Assembly (NCBI GenBank): GCA_025963935.1
Contig: JAOPZV010000248.1
Location: 1 to 34,439, forward strand
Direction: 5' to 3'
Length of the DNA: 34,439 nt
DNA from: Solirubrobacterales bacterium
GTDB lineage: Bacteria; Actinomycetota; Thermoleophilia; Solirubrobacterales; Solirubrobacteraceae
The notes below the pieces were generated by a model, which saw nothing but the letters and a program-made list of their open reading frames with translations, had not been told where the DNA came from and did no database searches. The position numbers and the translations under genes were made by a program. Below, piece by piece: positions 25,223 through 33,742 of the stretch. Each line of letters starts with the position of its first letter. Position 1 is the first letter of the stretch.

Positions 25223-26074
25223 GTGCGCCTGCTGAGCGTGCGGACCGGTGAGGGGCCGGCCGCGGCGGTGCAGGTGGGACAGGAGCTCGTCCTGGCGTCC
25301 GCGCTGGATGCACCCGCCGCGAACGTGAGAGGCCTGCTCGCGGCACTCGACGCCGACGGGCTGGGCGAGCTGCAGCGGCGCGCCGAGGAGGCCGACGAGC
25401 GAATGCCGCTGGCGGGCGCAAACCTGGACGCCCCGGTCGGCGACCCGCAGAAGATCATCTGCATCGGGCTGAACTACAGCGACCATGCACAGGAGACCGG
25501 CCAGGAGGTCCCGGCGGCGCCGATGTGGTTCGCCAAGTTCGCGAACTCGCTGATCGGCAGTGGCCAGGACATCGTGCTGCCGCGCGCACATCCCGATCAT
25601 GTCGACTACGAGGCAGAGCTCGCGCTGGTCATCGGACGGCGGGCGCGCAACGTCCGTCCCGAGGACGCGCTCGCCTACATCGCTGGAGCGATGCCGTTCA
25701 ACGACGTCAGCGCCCGCGATCTGCAGCTCCAGAACCCGCTTTGGACCAGTGGCAAGGCGATCGACACGTTCGCGCCGTGCGGCCCCGCTCTCGTGACAGT
25801 CGATGAGATCGACGATCTGACAGCGCTGGGATTGCGCACTCGAGTCGGCGGCGAGCTACTGCAGCAGGGCACCACCGCGAACATGATCTTCGGTCCTGCA
25901 GACCTCGTCGCATGGCTGTCCCGCACCATGACCCTCCTGCCCGGCGACATCATCGCGACGGGCACGCCGGCCGGCGTGGGCGCCTCGCAGGGACGCTACC
26001 TGCGGGCGGGCGACACCGTCGAAGTGGAGATCGACGGGCTTGGAGCGCTGGTCAATCCGGTGCGCGGCGAATGA
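25223..26074 (+). CDS. Fumarylacetoacetate hydrolase (FAH) family protein
   Basis: KIICIGLNYSDHAQETGQEVPAAPMWFAKFANSLIGSGQDIVLPRAHPDHVDYEAELALVIGRRARNV...PLWTSGKAIDTFAPCGPALVTVDEI...DIIATGTPAGVG; GTG start. Confidence 0.93.
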   Translation: MRLLSVRTGEGPAAAVQVGQELVLASALDAPAANVRGLLAALDADGLGELQRRAEEADERMPLAGANLDAPVGDPQKIICIGLNYSDHAQETGQEVPAAPMWFAKFANSLIGSGQDIVLPRAHPDHVDYEAELALVIGRRARNVRPEDALAYIAGAMPFNDVSARDLQLQNPLWTSGKAIDTFAPCGPALVTVDEIDDLTALGLRTRVGGELLQQGTTANMIFGPADLVAWLSRTMTLLPGDIIATGTPAGVGASQGRYLRAGDTVEVEIDGLGALVNPVRGE

Positions 26075-26093
26075 CGCGCTCTCGGGCCCGCGC

Positions 26094-26858
26094 TCATTGC
26101 CCTGCGGCGTGCCTGTAGCGGGCGACGGCGAGCGGCGCGAATACCGCGATGATCGCCAGGGCCCAGACCACGGCGCCCCACACGTTGCTGCCCGCAGGGG
26201 CCCCGAGCCACAGGGAGCGCATGGCGTCCACCGTGATGGTGAACGGGTTCACTTCCGCGAAGCCCCGCAGGACTTCCGGCATCGACTGCACCGGCACGAA
26301 CGCCGAGGAGATGAACGTCAGCGGAAACACAGCGATGAACCCAACCGAGTTCGCCGCCTCGGGCGTGGAGACGAGCATGCCAAGGAACGCAAACACCCAC
26401 GAGAACGCGTAGCCGAACAGCAGCAGCAGGCCGAACCCGCCGACCGCTTCGAGCACGCTCGTGTGAAACGAGAAACCGATCAGCAGGCCGGTGAGTACCA
26501 GGATCGTGGCCGACAGGCCGTTTGTGACCACATCGGCGAGCGTCCGCCCGGCGAGCACCGCTGGGCGCGCCATCGGCAACGAGCGGAAGCGGTCGATCAG
26601 CCCCTTGTGGAGGTCCTCGTTCAGACCCAGCGCCGTGACGAACCCGCCGAAGGCGATGTTCTGCACGATGATGCCCGGGATCAGGAAATCGGCGTAGCTG
26701 TAGCCCGGGGTCTTGATAGCCCCGCCGAACACATAGCGAAACAGCAGCACGAACATGATCGGCTGCACCGTGAACGCCACGAGCAGCTCGGGAGCGCGAG
26801 GCAGACGGATGAGGTTGCGCTCGGCGATGACCAGCGTGTCGCTGACGAGCCGTCTCAT
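26094..26858 (-). CDS. ABC-2 type transporter permease (DrrB-like)
   Basis: ERNLIRLPRAPELLVAFTVQPIMFVLLFRYVFGGAIKTPGYSYADFLIPGIIVQNIAFGGFVTALGLNEDLHKGLIDRFRSLPMARPAVLAGRTLADV. Confidence 0.92.
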   Translation of the reverse strand: MRRLVSDTLVIAERNLIRLPRAPELLVAFTVQPIMFVLLFRYVFGGAIKTPGYSYADFLIPGIIVQNIAFGGFVTALGLNEDLHKGLIDRFRSLPMARPAVLAGRTLADVVTNGLSATILVLTGLLIGFSFHTSVLEAVGGFGLLLLFGYAFSWVFAFLGMLVSTPEAANSVGFIAVFPLTFISSAFVPVQSMPEVLRGFAEVNPFTITVDAMRSLWLGAPAGSNVWGAVVWALAIIAVFAPLAVARYRHAAGQ

Positions 26859-27892
26859 GCGGCGTCCTCGAGGGCGACGGCGCCGTCCGCTTCCGCGGCG
26901 TGGCCGGTCAGGCTGAGGAACACGTCGTCGAGCGTCGGACGGCGCAGTTCGATGTCCTCGACGCCTACGCCGGCGCGATCCAGACGCCTCACCGCCTCGA
27001 CGATCGCGCCGCCACGGTGGCGCACGCCGACGGTCACGAGATCGCCTTCGACGATCGGCGGGTCGTCGGTCATCGACGCGAGCGCCTGCCTCGCAGTCTC
27101 CGCCTGGGATGCATCCGCGAGACGTATCTCGAGACGCTCGCCGCCGACCCGGTCCTTCAACTCGTCGGGCGTCCCGCGGGCGATCACGCGGCCATGATCG
27201 ATGACCGCGATCTCGCTCGCCAGCCTGTCGGCCTCATCGAGGTACTGGGTGGTGAGCATCACGGTCGTGCCCTCTGCGACCAGTCCCTCGATCGTCTCCC
27301 ACAGCTGCAACCGGCTGCGCGGGTCGAGTCCGGTCGTGGGCTCGTCGAGGAACAGCACCGGCGGGCTCGCGACGAGCGCCGCGGCGAGGTCGAGCCGGCG
27401 TCGCATGCCCCCGGAATATGTCTTTGTGGGTCGGTTGGCCGCGTCGGTAAGTTCGAAGCGCTCGAGCAGCTCTTCTCCCCGCTGCTTGGCGGCCGCGCGC
27501 GGCTTGCCGTACAGACGGCCGACCATCGTCAGGTTCTCAAGCCCCGTGAGATTCTCGTCGACGGCCGCATACTGTCCCGCGAGGCCGATCCGCTGGCGCA
27601 GCTCGGCCGCCTCGCGCACGACATCGAGGCCGTCCACCTGTGCGCTCCCGGCGTCCGGCTGCAGGAGCGTGGTGAGGATGCGGATGATCGTCGTCTTGCC
27701 GGCTCCGTTCGGGCCGAGCAGCCCGAGGACGGTCCCGTGGGCGACCTCGAGATCGACTCCGCACAGGGCGCGCACCTCGCCATAGGACTTGACGAGCCCG
27801 GACGCCACGACCGCGGGACCGCGACCTCTCTGAACGGGTCTGGGGGGCGGGCCGGCACTAGGCGCCGTGGAGGGGTCTGGGCTGATCGCCAT
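26855..27892 (-). CDS. Daunorubicin-resistance-type ABC transporter ATP-binding protein (DrrA-like)
   Basis: GLLGPNGAGKTTIIRILTTLLQPDAGSAQVDGLDVV...TYSGGMRRRLDLAAALVASPPVLFLDEPTTGLDPRSR...TVMLTTQYLDEADRLASEIAVIDHGRVIARGTPDELK; ATGA overlap with permease (26855-26858). Confidence 0.94.
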   Translation of the reverse strand: MAISPDPSTAPSAGPPPRPVQRGRGPAVVASGLVKSYGEVRALCGVDLEVAHGTVLGLLGPNGAGKTTIIRILTTLLQPDAGSAQVDGLDVVREAAELRQRIGLAGQYAAVDENLTGLENLTMVGRLYGKPRAAAKQRGEELLERFELTDAANRPTKTYSGGMRRRLDLAAALVASPPVLFLDEPTTGLDPRSRLQLWETIEGLVAEGTTVMLTTQYLDEADRLASEIAVIDHGRVIARGTPDELKDRVGGERLEIRLADASQAETARQALASMTDDPPIVEGDLVTVGVRHRGGAIVEAVRRLDRAGVGVEDIELRRPTLDDVFLSLTGHAAEADGAVALEDAA

Positions 27893-27980
27893 CCCCTCAA
27901 TCTAGTGAGGACCGCCTATCCCCCGCGCCGACGCCAGTTACGGTGGGGTCGCCGGCTCGGTGCCGGTCCCTCGCCGGGGT

Positions 27981-28835
27981 TCACGTGACTTGTGCCGTCG
28001 CCTCCGCTCCCACGAACTGCAGGAGTGCTTTGTTTACCTGCAGCGTGTGCGTCCACGCGATCGCGTGAGGACCACCTTCGATCGTGATCAGCTCCAGGTC
28101 GTTGATCAGTCCGGGCAGGCGCTTGGCGGTCTTCTCATAGGGGAGCGTCCGGTCGGCATCGCCGTGGATGAGGAGGATCGGCACGTCGATCTTCGGCAGG
28201 TCCTGGCGAAAGTCGGTCTCCCAAGTCTTGATACATGCCACGCCGGCGACCGCGGAGGCCGCTGTGGCGATGTTCCAGCTCGCCTGAAATGCCTCGTCGC
28301 TGACGAGGGTGCCGCGAAATTCGTCGAAGTTGTAGAAATTCTCGAGGAAGCCCTTCATCCACGCCGGGCAGTCCGCCCTGGCTTCCTTCATGAAGCCTTC
28401 GAACAGCTCGGCGGGTAGCCCCTCGGGGTTGTCGTCACTCTGGAGCAGGCAGGGCGGGATCGCGGATACCAGCACGCCCCTGGCGACGCGAGCGGAGCCG
28501 TATGCACCCAGATAGCGGGTGACCTCACCGGTGCCCATCGAGTGGCCGACGAGCGTCGTGTCGCGCAGGTCGAGCTCGTCCATGAGCGCCGCCAGGTCCG
28601 CAGCGAAGGTGTCGTAGTCGTAGCCAGAGGTGGGCTGGCTCGACTTGCCGAACCCGCGCCGGTCGTAGGTGATCACCCGATGCCCCGCTTCGAGCAGGAC
28701 CGGCAGCTGCTTGTCCCAGGCTCGGCCGCTAAGCGGATAGCCGTGGATCAGCACCACCGGCGCTCCCGAGCCGTGATCCTCGTAGTAGAGCTCGACCGAT
28801 CCAGAGTTCTCGGCACCGACGCTGACGTACGGCAT
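27981..28835 (-). CDS. Alpha/beta hydrolase, non-heme chloroperoxidase-like
   Basis: VELYYEDHGSGAPVVLIHGYPLSGRAWDKQLPVLLEAGHRVITYDRRGFGKSSQPTSGYDYDTFAADLAALMDELDLRDTTLVGHSMGTGEVTRYLG...PILLIHGDADRTLPYE. Start ATG 28835 (MPYVSVG). Confidence 0.93.
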   Translation of the reverse strand: MPYVSVGAENSGSVELYYEDHGSGAPVVLIHGYPLSGRAWDKQLPVLLEAGHRVITYDRRGFGKSSQPTSGYDYDTFAADLAALMDELDLRDTTLVGHSMGTGEVTRYLGAYGSARVARGVLVSAIPPCLLQSDDNPEGLPAELFEGFMKEARADCPAWMKGFLENFYNFDEFRGTLVSDEAFQASWNIATAASAVAGVACIKTWETDFRQDLPKIDVPILLIHGDADRTLPYEKTAKRLPGLINDLELITIEGGPHAIAWTHTLQVNKALLQFVGAEATAQVT

Positions 28836-29016
28836 GGCCCTCCCCTTCGGTTGCGTTCCGGTCCGGCTCCTATCGCCGGACTGGTCAGTCCTCCAGGACC
28901 CCGAAGGCGTGGGCAGTTCGTTCCCCATTGATGGACCGCAATGCGACCGCGCGGTCGAGGGCCCGTTGCCCCCATGCTCCCACCGCTGTCAAGCGCTCCG
29001 CCGCGAGGCCTGTGAG

Positions 29017-32000
29017 TTACGGCCGGATCTGGAACTGCGCCGTGACGGCTCTGCTCCGGCCGCCGGCATTCCTCGCAACGGCTTCGATCGTGTAGGTGCC
29101 CGGGGCGAGCCTGCGCCCCACTCGGCCGGTGAATCGGAAGCTGTTCCGACCGATCCTGTCGATGCGCCTGAACGACCGTCCGACGGCGACCACCAGCGTG
29201 CAGCGACTGCTGTGCTTCGGAGCCTTCCCACGAAGCGCGCGACAGCGATGGCCACTGCGCACGCCAGCGACCTTGTGCGCCACGGTGAACGTGGTGGTCG
29301 CCGCCACCGAGTCGGTGTAGCTGATAACCGTGCCAGGCTTGGGGCCCTTGAGCTTGTGCTTCGCGGCGATGCTCGCTCCGCTCGTCGCTGCACGGAAGCG
29401 CGACGGCGTCAGCCGCAGCCTGGACAGCACCGGGGCCAACGTGGGAAACGCTTTGACGAGCGTGCCCGGCGAAGTGATCGAGGGCGCCGGGACGCCCAGC
29501 GAGGCGCTTGTCGCGCTCTGCTGGCCGCCGAGGTTGCCCGCGGTCACCCGGCAAGCGAGCTGCTGTCCCGCGTCGGCGCCGCTCACCGTGTAGCTCGAGC
29601 CGCTCGCCCCGGTGATGGCCCCTTCGCCCCGCAGCCATTGGTAGACGTAGGACTGTGGCGTCGTCCCCCCCCAGCCGCCCTGCGAGCACGCCAGCGTCTG
29701 GCCGACGACAGGGGCGCCCGAGACCGCAGGCGAAACGACGCTCACCGGCGGCACGCTGAACGACGCGATGCCTTGCGCGACATCCGAGTCGAAGGCTTCA
29801 AATTCGCCACCGACGACTACGCCCCCTGCGCCATCGGCCGCCAGCGCTCGTATCGTCCCGGCTTCGCGTCCAAAGCCACCGCCGCGGCTGGGCAGGGGGT
29901 TCCAGGTCGTGCCGGAGCCGGTTGTCGCGTCGACCTCGGCGAGGCCGCTGCGTTCAAGGGAGCCGTTGAGCGCGGTTGGCCCTTTGAAGGAGCCTCCCAG
30001 ATATACGGTCTGGCCCGACAAAGCCAGGGAATAAACGGTGCCGCCGCTGATGATGGGACTGTTCAGGTTCGCGTTCCAGGGGGTGACGGCGCCGGTGCTC
30101 GCGTCAACCGCGGCGGCGTAGTTGCGCGTCTGAGTGCCATTGACCGCGTTCGCGCCGTTGAAGACGCCACCGAGGTACACGGTCGAGCCGGATACGGCCA
30201 GCGCGCCCACGGCTCCGCTGACGTTCGGGTTCCAGCTCATAGCTTCGCCGGCGGTGGCGTCTACTGCCGCCGCATGGTTTCGGGGCTGTGGCGATTTGAA
30301 TTGGTTGACGGTCGTGAAGCTCCCACCGATGTAAACGGTCGAGCTCGACGCCGCGAGCGCTTGCACGCGCCCGTTGACGTTCGGGTCCCAGCTCGTGACG
30401 CTGCCAGTGGTCGCGTCCGCCGCCGCCACGTTGCTCCGGACTGTGCTGAGGCCGTTGACCGTGCTGAATTCCCCGCCGATGTAAATGATGCCGCCCGACG
30501 CTGCGAGCGCGAAGACGTCTCCTTTGACATCGGGGTTCCAGATGGTGGCGGCCGCAGACGTCGCGTCCACCGCCGCCACCCCGTCGCGCGTGAACAGTCC
30601 GTTGATCGAGTTGGCGCCGAAGAAGCTGCCACCGAGGTAGACGGTCGAGCCAGACACGGCAAGCGCGTACACGATCGGGCTCCCGAGCCCCGCCACGTTC
30701 GGGTCCCATGCCGTAAGGCTCCCGTCGGCGGCGCTCAGCGCCGCGGCGTTGTTACGGGTCTGGCCGGCGAGCGACGAGAAGACACCGCCGGCGACGACCG
30801 TCGTGCCTGACACCGCGAGCGCATCAACGGCGTTGTTGGCGTTCGGGTCCCACGGCGTAGCGAGGCCCGAGCTTCCGTCGACTGCCGCCAGGTGGTTGCG
30901 CGCGGCGGAAGAGCCGGCGACCGAGTTCGTGCCATGGAAGTCGCCGCCGAGGTAGACGGTCGCTCCTGACAGTTGCAGCGCGCGCACCCTGCCGTTGGGG
31001 TTGGGGTTCCATGCCGCTACCACGCCGGAGGCGTCCACAGATGCCGCATTGTTGCGAGCGGTAGCACCGATTTTCGTGAAGCTGCCTCCCACGTAGATCG
31101 CCGAGCCAGACATCGTGATCACGTCGACCGGTCCGTTGGCGTTCGGATTCCAACCTGTGACGGTGGCGCTTGCGGCGTCGACGGCCGCGAGGTTGTTGCG
31201 GGCTGTGAGCGATTTGTTGACCGTGCTGAATTCACCGCCTAGGTAAACGGTCGACCCCGCCACCGTCAGGGAGTGGACACCGCCCGGGCCGGCCACTTTT
31301 TCGTTGAGGTCCGGATCCCAGCCTGTCGCCGCCCCCGTTGCAGCATCCACAGCAGCCGCAAAGAACCTGAATTTACCGTTGACGACATTGAAGCTTCCGC
31401 CTATGTAAACGGTCGGACCGGACACCGCCAGCGCTTCGACGTAGCCGCCTGTAACGTCAGGGTTCCACCCGGTGGCGACACCCGTCGTCGCGTCGACCGC
31501 CGCCGCGCCGATCCTTTCAACCGATCCATTCACCGCGGTGAGCTTTCCGCCCAGATAGACGGTGGAGCCAGACAGCGCGAGCGCGAGCACCTGTCCGTTC
31601 GGGTTCGGGTTCCAGGCAGGGTCGACGATCCCGTCGCCGCGGACGTGGGCGGCGTCGTTTCTCGCCACCCCACCGACGTGGGTGAAGTCACCGCCGATGT
31701 AGAAGCCGCCCGATCCGTCCGCCGCCACGGCAGACACCACCGCTCCGCCGCCGGAGACCTGGGGCAACGTCACGTCCACACGACCGCTCGAAGCCGAGAT
31801 CGACACCCACGGGCCGGTTCGCGGCCCAACCTGGTCGAAGTGGCCGCCCAGGTAGATGGTGTCAGCAGAGCGCGCTACCGAGTACACCGGGCCGTTCGTC
31901 ACGTATGTCGAGTCTGGGCGTGAGCTGATCGCCGCGTCCGCCGCCGAGCCTCCGAGCCCTGCGAGGACAAGAATCACGAAGGCACACGTAAGTAGCAGGC

Positions 32001-32055
32001 CGCAGCGGCCGACAATCCCCTCCCCGCCGTTCATCGCCGGCACTTTACATAGCAT
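29017..32055 (-). CDS. Large secreted repeat protein: about 14 delta-60/DUF5122-like beta-propeller repeats plus Ig-like C-terminal region
   Basis: Signal-like MNGGEGIVGRCGLLLTCAFVILVLAGLGGSAADAA, then repeated units of the type NPNxNGxVxALAxSGSTVYLGGxFxxVNGxxRNxAAAVDAxTGxxxxW; C-terminal SPAVSGAPVVGQTLACSQGGWGG...YTVSGADAGQQLACRVTAGN. Start 32055 (MLCKVP) or 32034 (MNGGEG). Track ORF to 33033 extends antisense over the cyclase gene. Confidence 0.85.
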   Translation of the reverse strand: MLCKVPAMNGGEGIVGRCGLLLTCAFVILVLAGLGGSAADAAISSRPDSTYVTNGPVYSVARSADTIYLGGHFDQVGPRTGPWVSISASSGRVDVTLPQVSGGGAVVSAVAADGSGGFYIGGDFTHVGGVARNDAAHVRGDGIVDPAWNPNPNGQVLALALSGSTVYLGGKLTAVNGSVERIGAAAVDATTGVATGWNPDVTGGYVEALAVSGPTVYIGGSFNVVNGKFRFFAAAVDAATGAATGWDPDLNEKVAGPGGVHSLTVAGSTVYLGGEFSTVNKSLTARNNLAAVDAASATVTGWNPNANGPVDVITMSGSAIYVGGSFTKIGATARNNAASVDASGVVAAWNPNPNGRVRALQLSGATVYLGGDFHGTNSVAGSSAARNHLAAVDGSSGLATPWDPNANNAVDALAVSGTTVVAGGVFSSLAGQTRNNAAALSAADGSLTAWDPNVAGLGSPIVYALAVSGSTVYLGGSFFGANSINGLFTRDGVAAVDATSAAATIWNPDVKGDVFALAASGGIIYIGGEFSTVNGLSTVRSNVAAADATTGSVTSWDPNVNGRVQALAASSSTVYIGGSFTTVNQFKSPQPRNHAAAVDATAGEAMSWNPNVSGAVGALAVSGSTVYLGGVFNGANAVNGTQTRNYAAAVDASTGAVTPWNANLNSPIISGGTVYSLALSGQTVYLGGSFKGPTALNGSLERSGLAEVDATTGSGTTWNPLPSRGGGFGREAGTIRALAADGAGGVVVGGEFEAFDSDVAQGIASFSVPPVSVVSPAVSGAPVVGQTLACSQGGWGGTTPQSYVYQWLRGEGAITGASGSSYTVSGADAGQQLACRVTAGNLGGQQSATSASLGVPAPSITSPGTLVKAFPTLAPVLSRLRLTPSRFRAATSGASIAAKHKLKGPKPGTVISYTDSVAATTTFTVAHKVAGVRSGHRCRALRGKAPKHSSRCTLVVAVGRSFRRIDRIGRNSFRFTGRVGRRLAPGTYTIEAVARNAGGRSRAVTAQFQIRP
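29017..32055 (-). repeat. Intragenic tandem repeat array (about 47-60 codons per unit, about 14 units)
   Basis: Recurring blocks visible both as protein (VYLGGSF, AAAVDA, WNPN/WDPN) and DNA (e.g. + strand ccaccgaggta.acggtcgagcc at about 30170, 30630, 30950). Confidence 0.8.
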
Positions 32056-32238
32056 GTGACTTCCGCACAGCTCCGCGCCGACGATTTCAACGTAAGTACG
32101 ACCCTGACGCGGCCGACTCACACATCTAGGGGGTGCGAGGGCGGGCGACGTGGGAGACTCCGAGCGCGATGCCATGCGAAGGCGGCCCTGGATGTGCGAT
32201 GCGCGCCCTGACCGCACCCGCCAAAAGAGGCTCAAACC

Positions 32239-33024
32239 GTGAGCGACAATAGCCCCGAGTTCCCCGCAAAGCGATTCCTCAAGGCCGCGCGTCAGCTCAA
32301 CCGGCATCCCAGGCTGCTGGGACCGGCGAAACGCACGCGAGAGCGGGTGATGGGCGATGACGACTTCGTGGACCGGCTGTCCACAGCTCGTGGGCGCCCA
32401 GCAGATCTCGCCGCCCGCCAGTTCGTCGCGTTCAGAAGCGACGCTCCGGGTGTGGCTGGAGAGATCGCGCTGACGGCGCTGCAGGCATGGCAGAGGCTCG
32501 CCGAGTCCCAGGGCCGCGGTCGCGGCACGGTGGACGTGGCGATTCTGTTCACCGATCTGGTTGGCTTCTCGACCTGGAGCCTGGAGGCCGGAGATGAGCT
32601 GGCCATCGGCCTGCTGCGCGAGGTCAGCGAGGCCATCGAGCCGCCGATGCTCGAACGAAGAGGCGAGGTGGTCAAGCGCCTCGGCGATGGCCTGATGGCC
32701 GCCTTCTGGGATGCTTCGAGCGCGACGGAAGCAGCCTTCGAGTCCTGCGAGCGTGCAGCGGAAATCGAGGTGCAGGGCTACCGGCCGCGCCTTCGAACAG
32801 GCATCCACGTGGGCCGTCCGCGCAAGATCGGAGGCGACTACTTCGGTATCGATGTCAACATCGCCGCGCGGCTCGCCGAAGCAGCGGAGCCCGGTGAGAT
32901 CCTTGTTTCCGACAGCACGCTCGCCGCACTCGACGGCCTCGCGCTGACGGCCACCCAACGGCCGTTCACTGCAAAGGGAGCGCCGCAAGACCTTGCCGCG
33001 CACGTCGTGCATCGGGCAGGCTAG
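32239..33024 (+). CDS. Class III adenylate/guanylate cyclase domain protein
   Basis: VDVAILFTDLVGFSTWSLEAGDELAIGLLREVSEAIEPPMLERRGEVVKRLGDGLMAAFWDASSATEAAFESCERA...RTGIHVGRPRKIGGDYFGIDVNIAARLAEAAEPGEILVSDSTLAAL. Both metal Asp positions (FTD, LGDG), Lys in EVVKRLGDG, Asp in FGIDVNIAARL. GTG start. Confidence 0.92.
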   Translation: MSDNSPEFPAKRFLKAARQLNRHPRLLGPAKRTRERVMGDDDFVDRLSTARGRPADLAARQFVAFRSDAPGVAGEIALTALQAWQRLAESQGRGRGTVDVAILFTDLVGFSTWSLEAGDELAIGLLREVSEAIEPPMLERRGEVVKRLGDGLMAAFWDASSATEAAFESCERAAEIEVQGYRPRLRTGIHVGRPRKIGGDYFGIDVNIAARLAEAAEPGEILVSDSTLAALDGLALTATQRPFTAKGAPQDLAAHVVHRAG

Positions 33025-33082
33025 GTTCGGCACCTGCCACCGCCGGCGATGAATGCACTGTCGGCTTCACCCGTCCCCCGGA

Positions 33083-33110
33083 GGAGCGGACCGCCTGAGC
33101 GGCCCGCTCC
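33083..33110. terminator. Terminator-like hairpin between convergent genes
   Basis: GGAGCGG-A-CCGC-CTGA-GCGG-C-CCGCTCC: 11 paired positions, one A/C mismatch and a 4-nt loop, in the gap between the + cyclase (ends 33024) and the - secreted protein (ends 33132). No T-tract, so bidirectional terminator function is inferred. Confidence 0.5.
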
Positions 33111-33131
33111 CTCCAACATGAGACGGTGTGA

Positions 33132-33461
33132 CTATTCCTGGGTCTGGACGTCGACGCCGGCCGGGTCTTCATGCCCGCCGGGGCCGTCGCTCGGAGTCGA
33201 GCTCTCGGTGCTCTCAGAGCTTGTCTCCGATGCCGTCTCGGACGCCGATGCCGAAGCTGACTTCGCGGCACCCGTGGCGTCAGGCGAAGTCTGATCGCCC
33301 GACTGGATGCTGTCGGTGTCCGGGCCGGTGGTACTCTCGACAGCCGGTGCCTTGCTGGCGCTCGTCGTGCCTCCTGCAGCGCTGGCAATCGCCGATCCGC
33401 CAAGCGCGAGGGCCGCTAGTGCGGCCGTCACGCCAGTCATCGTCCTGAGTCGCTTGCGCAT
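33132..33461 (-). CDS. Small secreted Ser/Thr/Glu-rich protein of unknown function
   Basis: MRKRLRTMTGVTAALAALALGGSAIASAAGGTTSASKAPAVESTTGPDTDSIQSGDQTSPDATGAAKSASASASETASETSSESTESSTPSDGPGGHEDPAGVDVQTQE: clear signal peptide; strong SD AAAGGAG upstream of the ATG at 33461. Confidence 0.75.
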   Translation of the reverse strand: MRKRLRTMTGVTAALAALALGGSAIASAAGGTTSASKAPAVESTTGPDTDSIQSGDQTSPDATGAAKSASASASETASETSSESTESSTPSDGPGGHEDPAGVDVQTQE

Positions 33462-33742
33462 GATGATGCTCCTTTGTTTGGGGTCATGAGCACCAATGAC
33501 GCTAGGGAGCATCTCGTGACAAACAGATGAAACGAACCTCAATTGTTGTTAAGTATTGTAAGCGCCGCGCGGTGACCCTCGATAGCCTGACACGCGGCGC
33601 GGGTGACAGCGCGCCGGATGTGGGCGCCCCGATGAAGGAGACGCCGCACACGTCCGTCCCGGCAGCCGCACGCTCGTGTCACTTAACGAATGCTTACGCA
33701 CCCGTAACTCGCCGCACATCTTGATGTTGTTTGCTGTGCGCT

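Noticed and set aside
28834-30810. 658-aa plus-strand ORF antisense to the propeller gene
   Set aside because: Arg/Gly/Ala-rich translation with repeated noise mirroring the repeats on the other strand. The minus frame has a signal peptide, coherent repeats and an Ig-like domain, so this is a GC-rich antisense artefact.
29017-33033. 1338-aa ORF as the full propeller protein
   Set aside because: The N-terminal ~325 residues are antisense to the cyclase gene; a signal peptide and start at 32034/32055 fit better.
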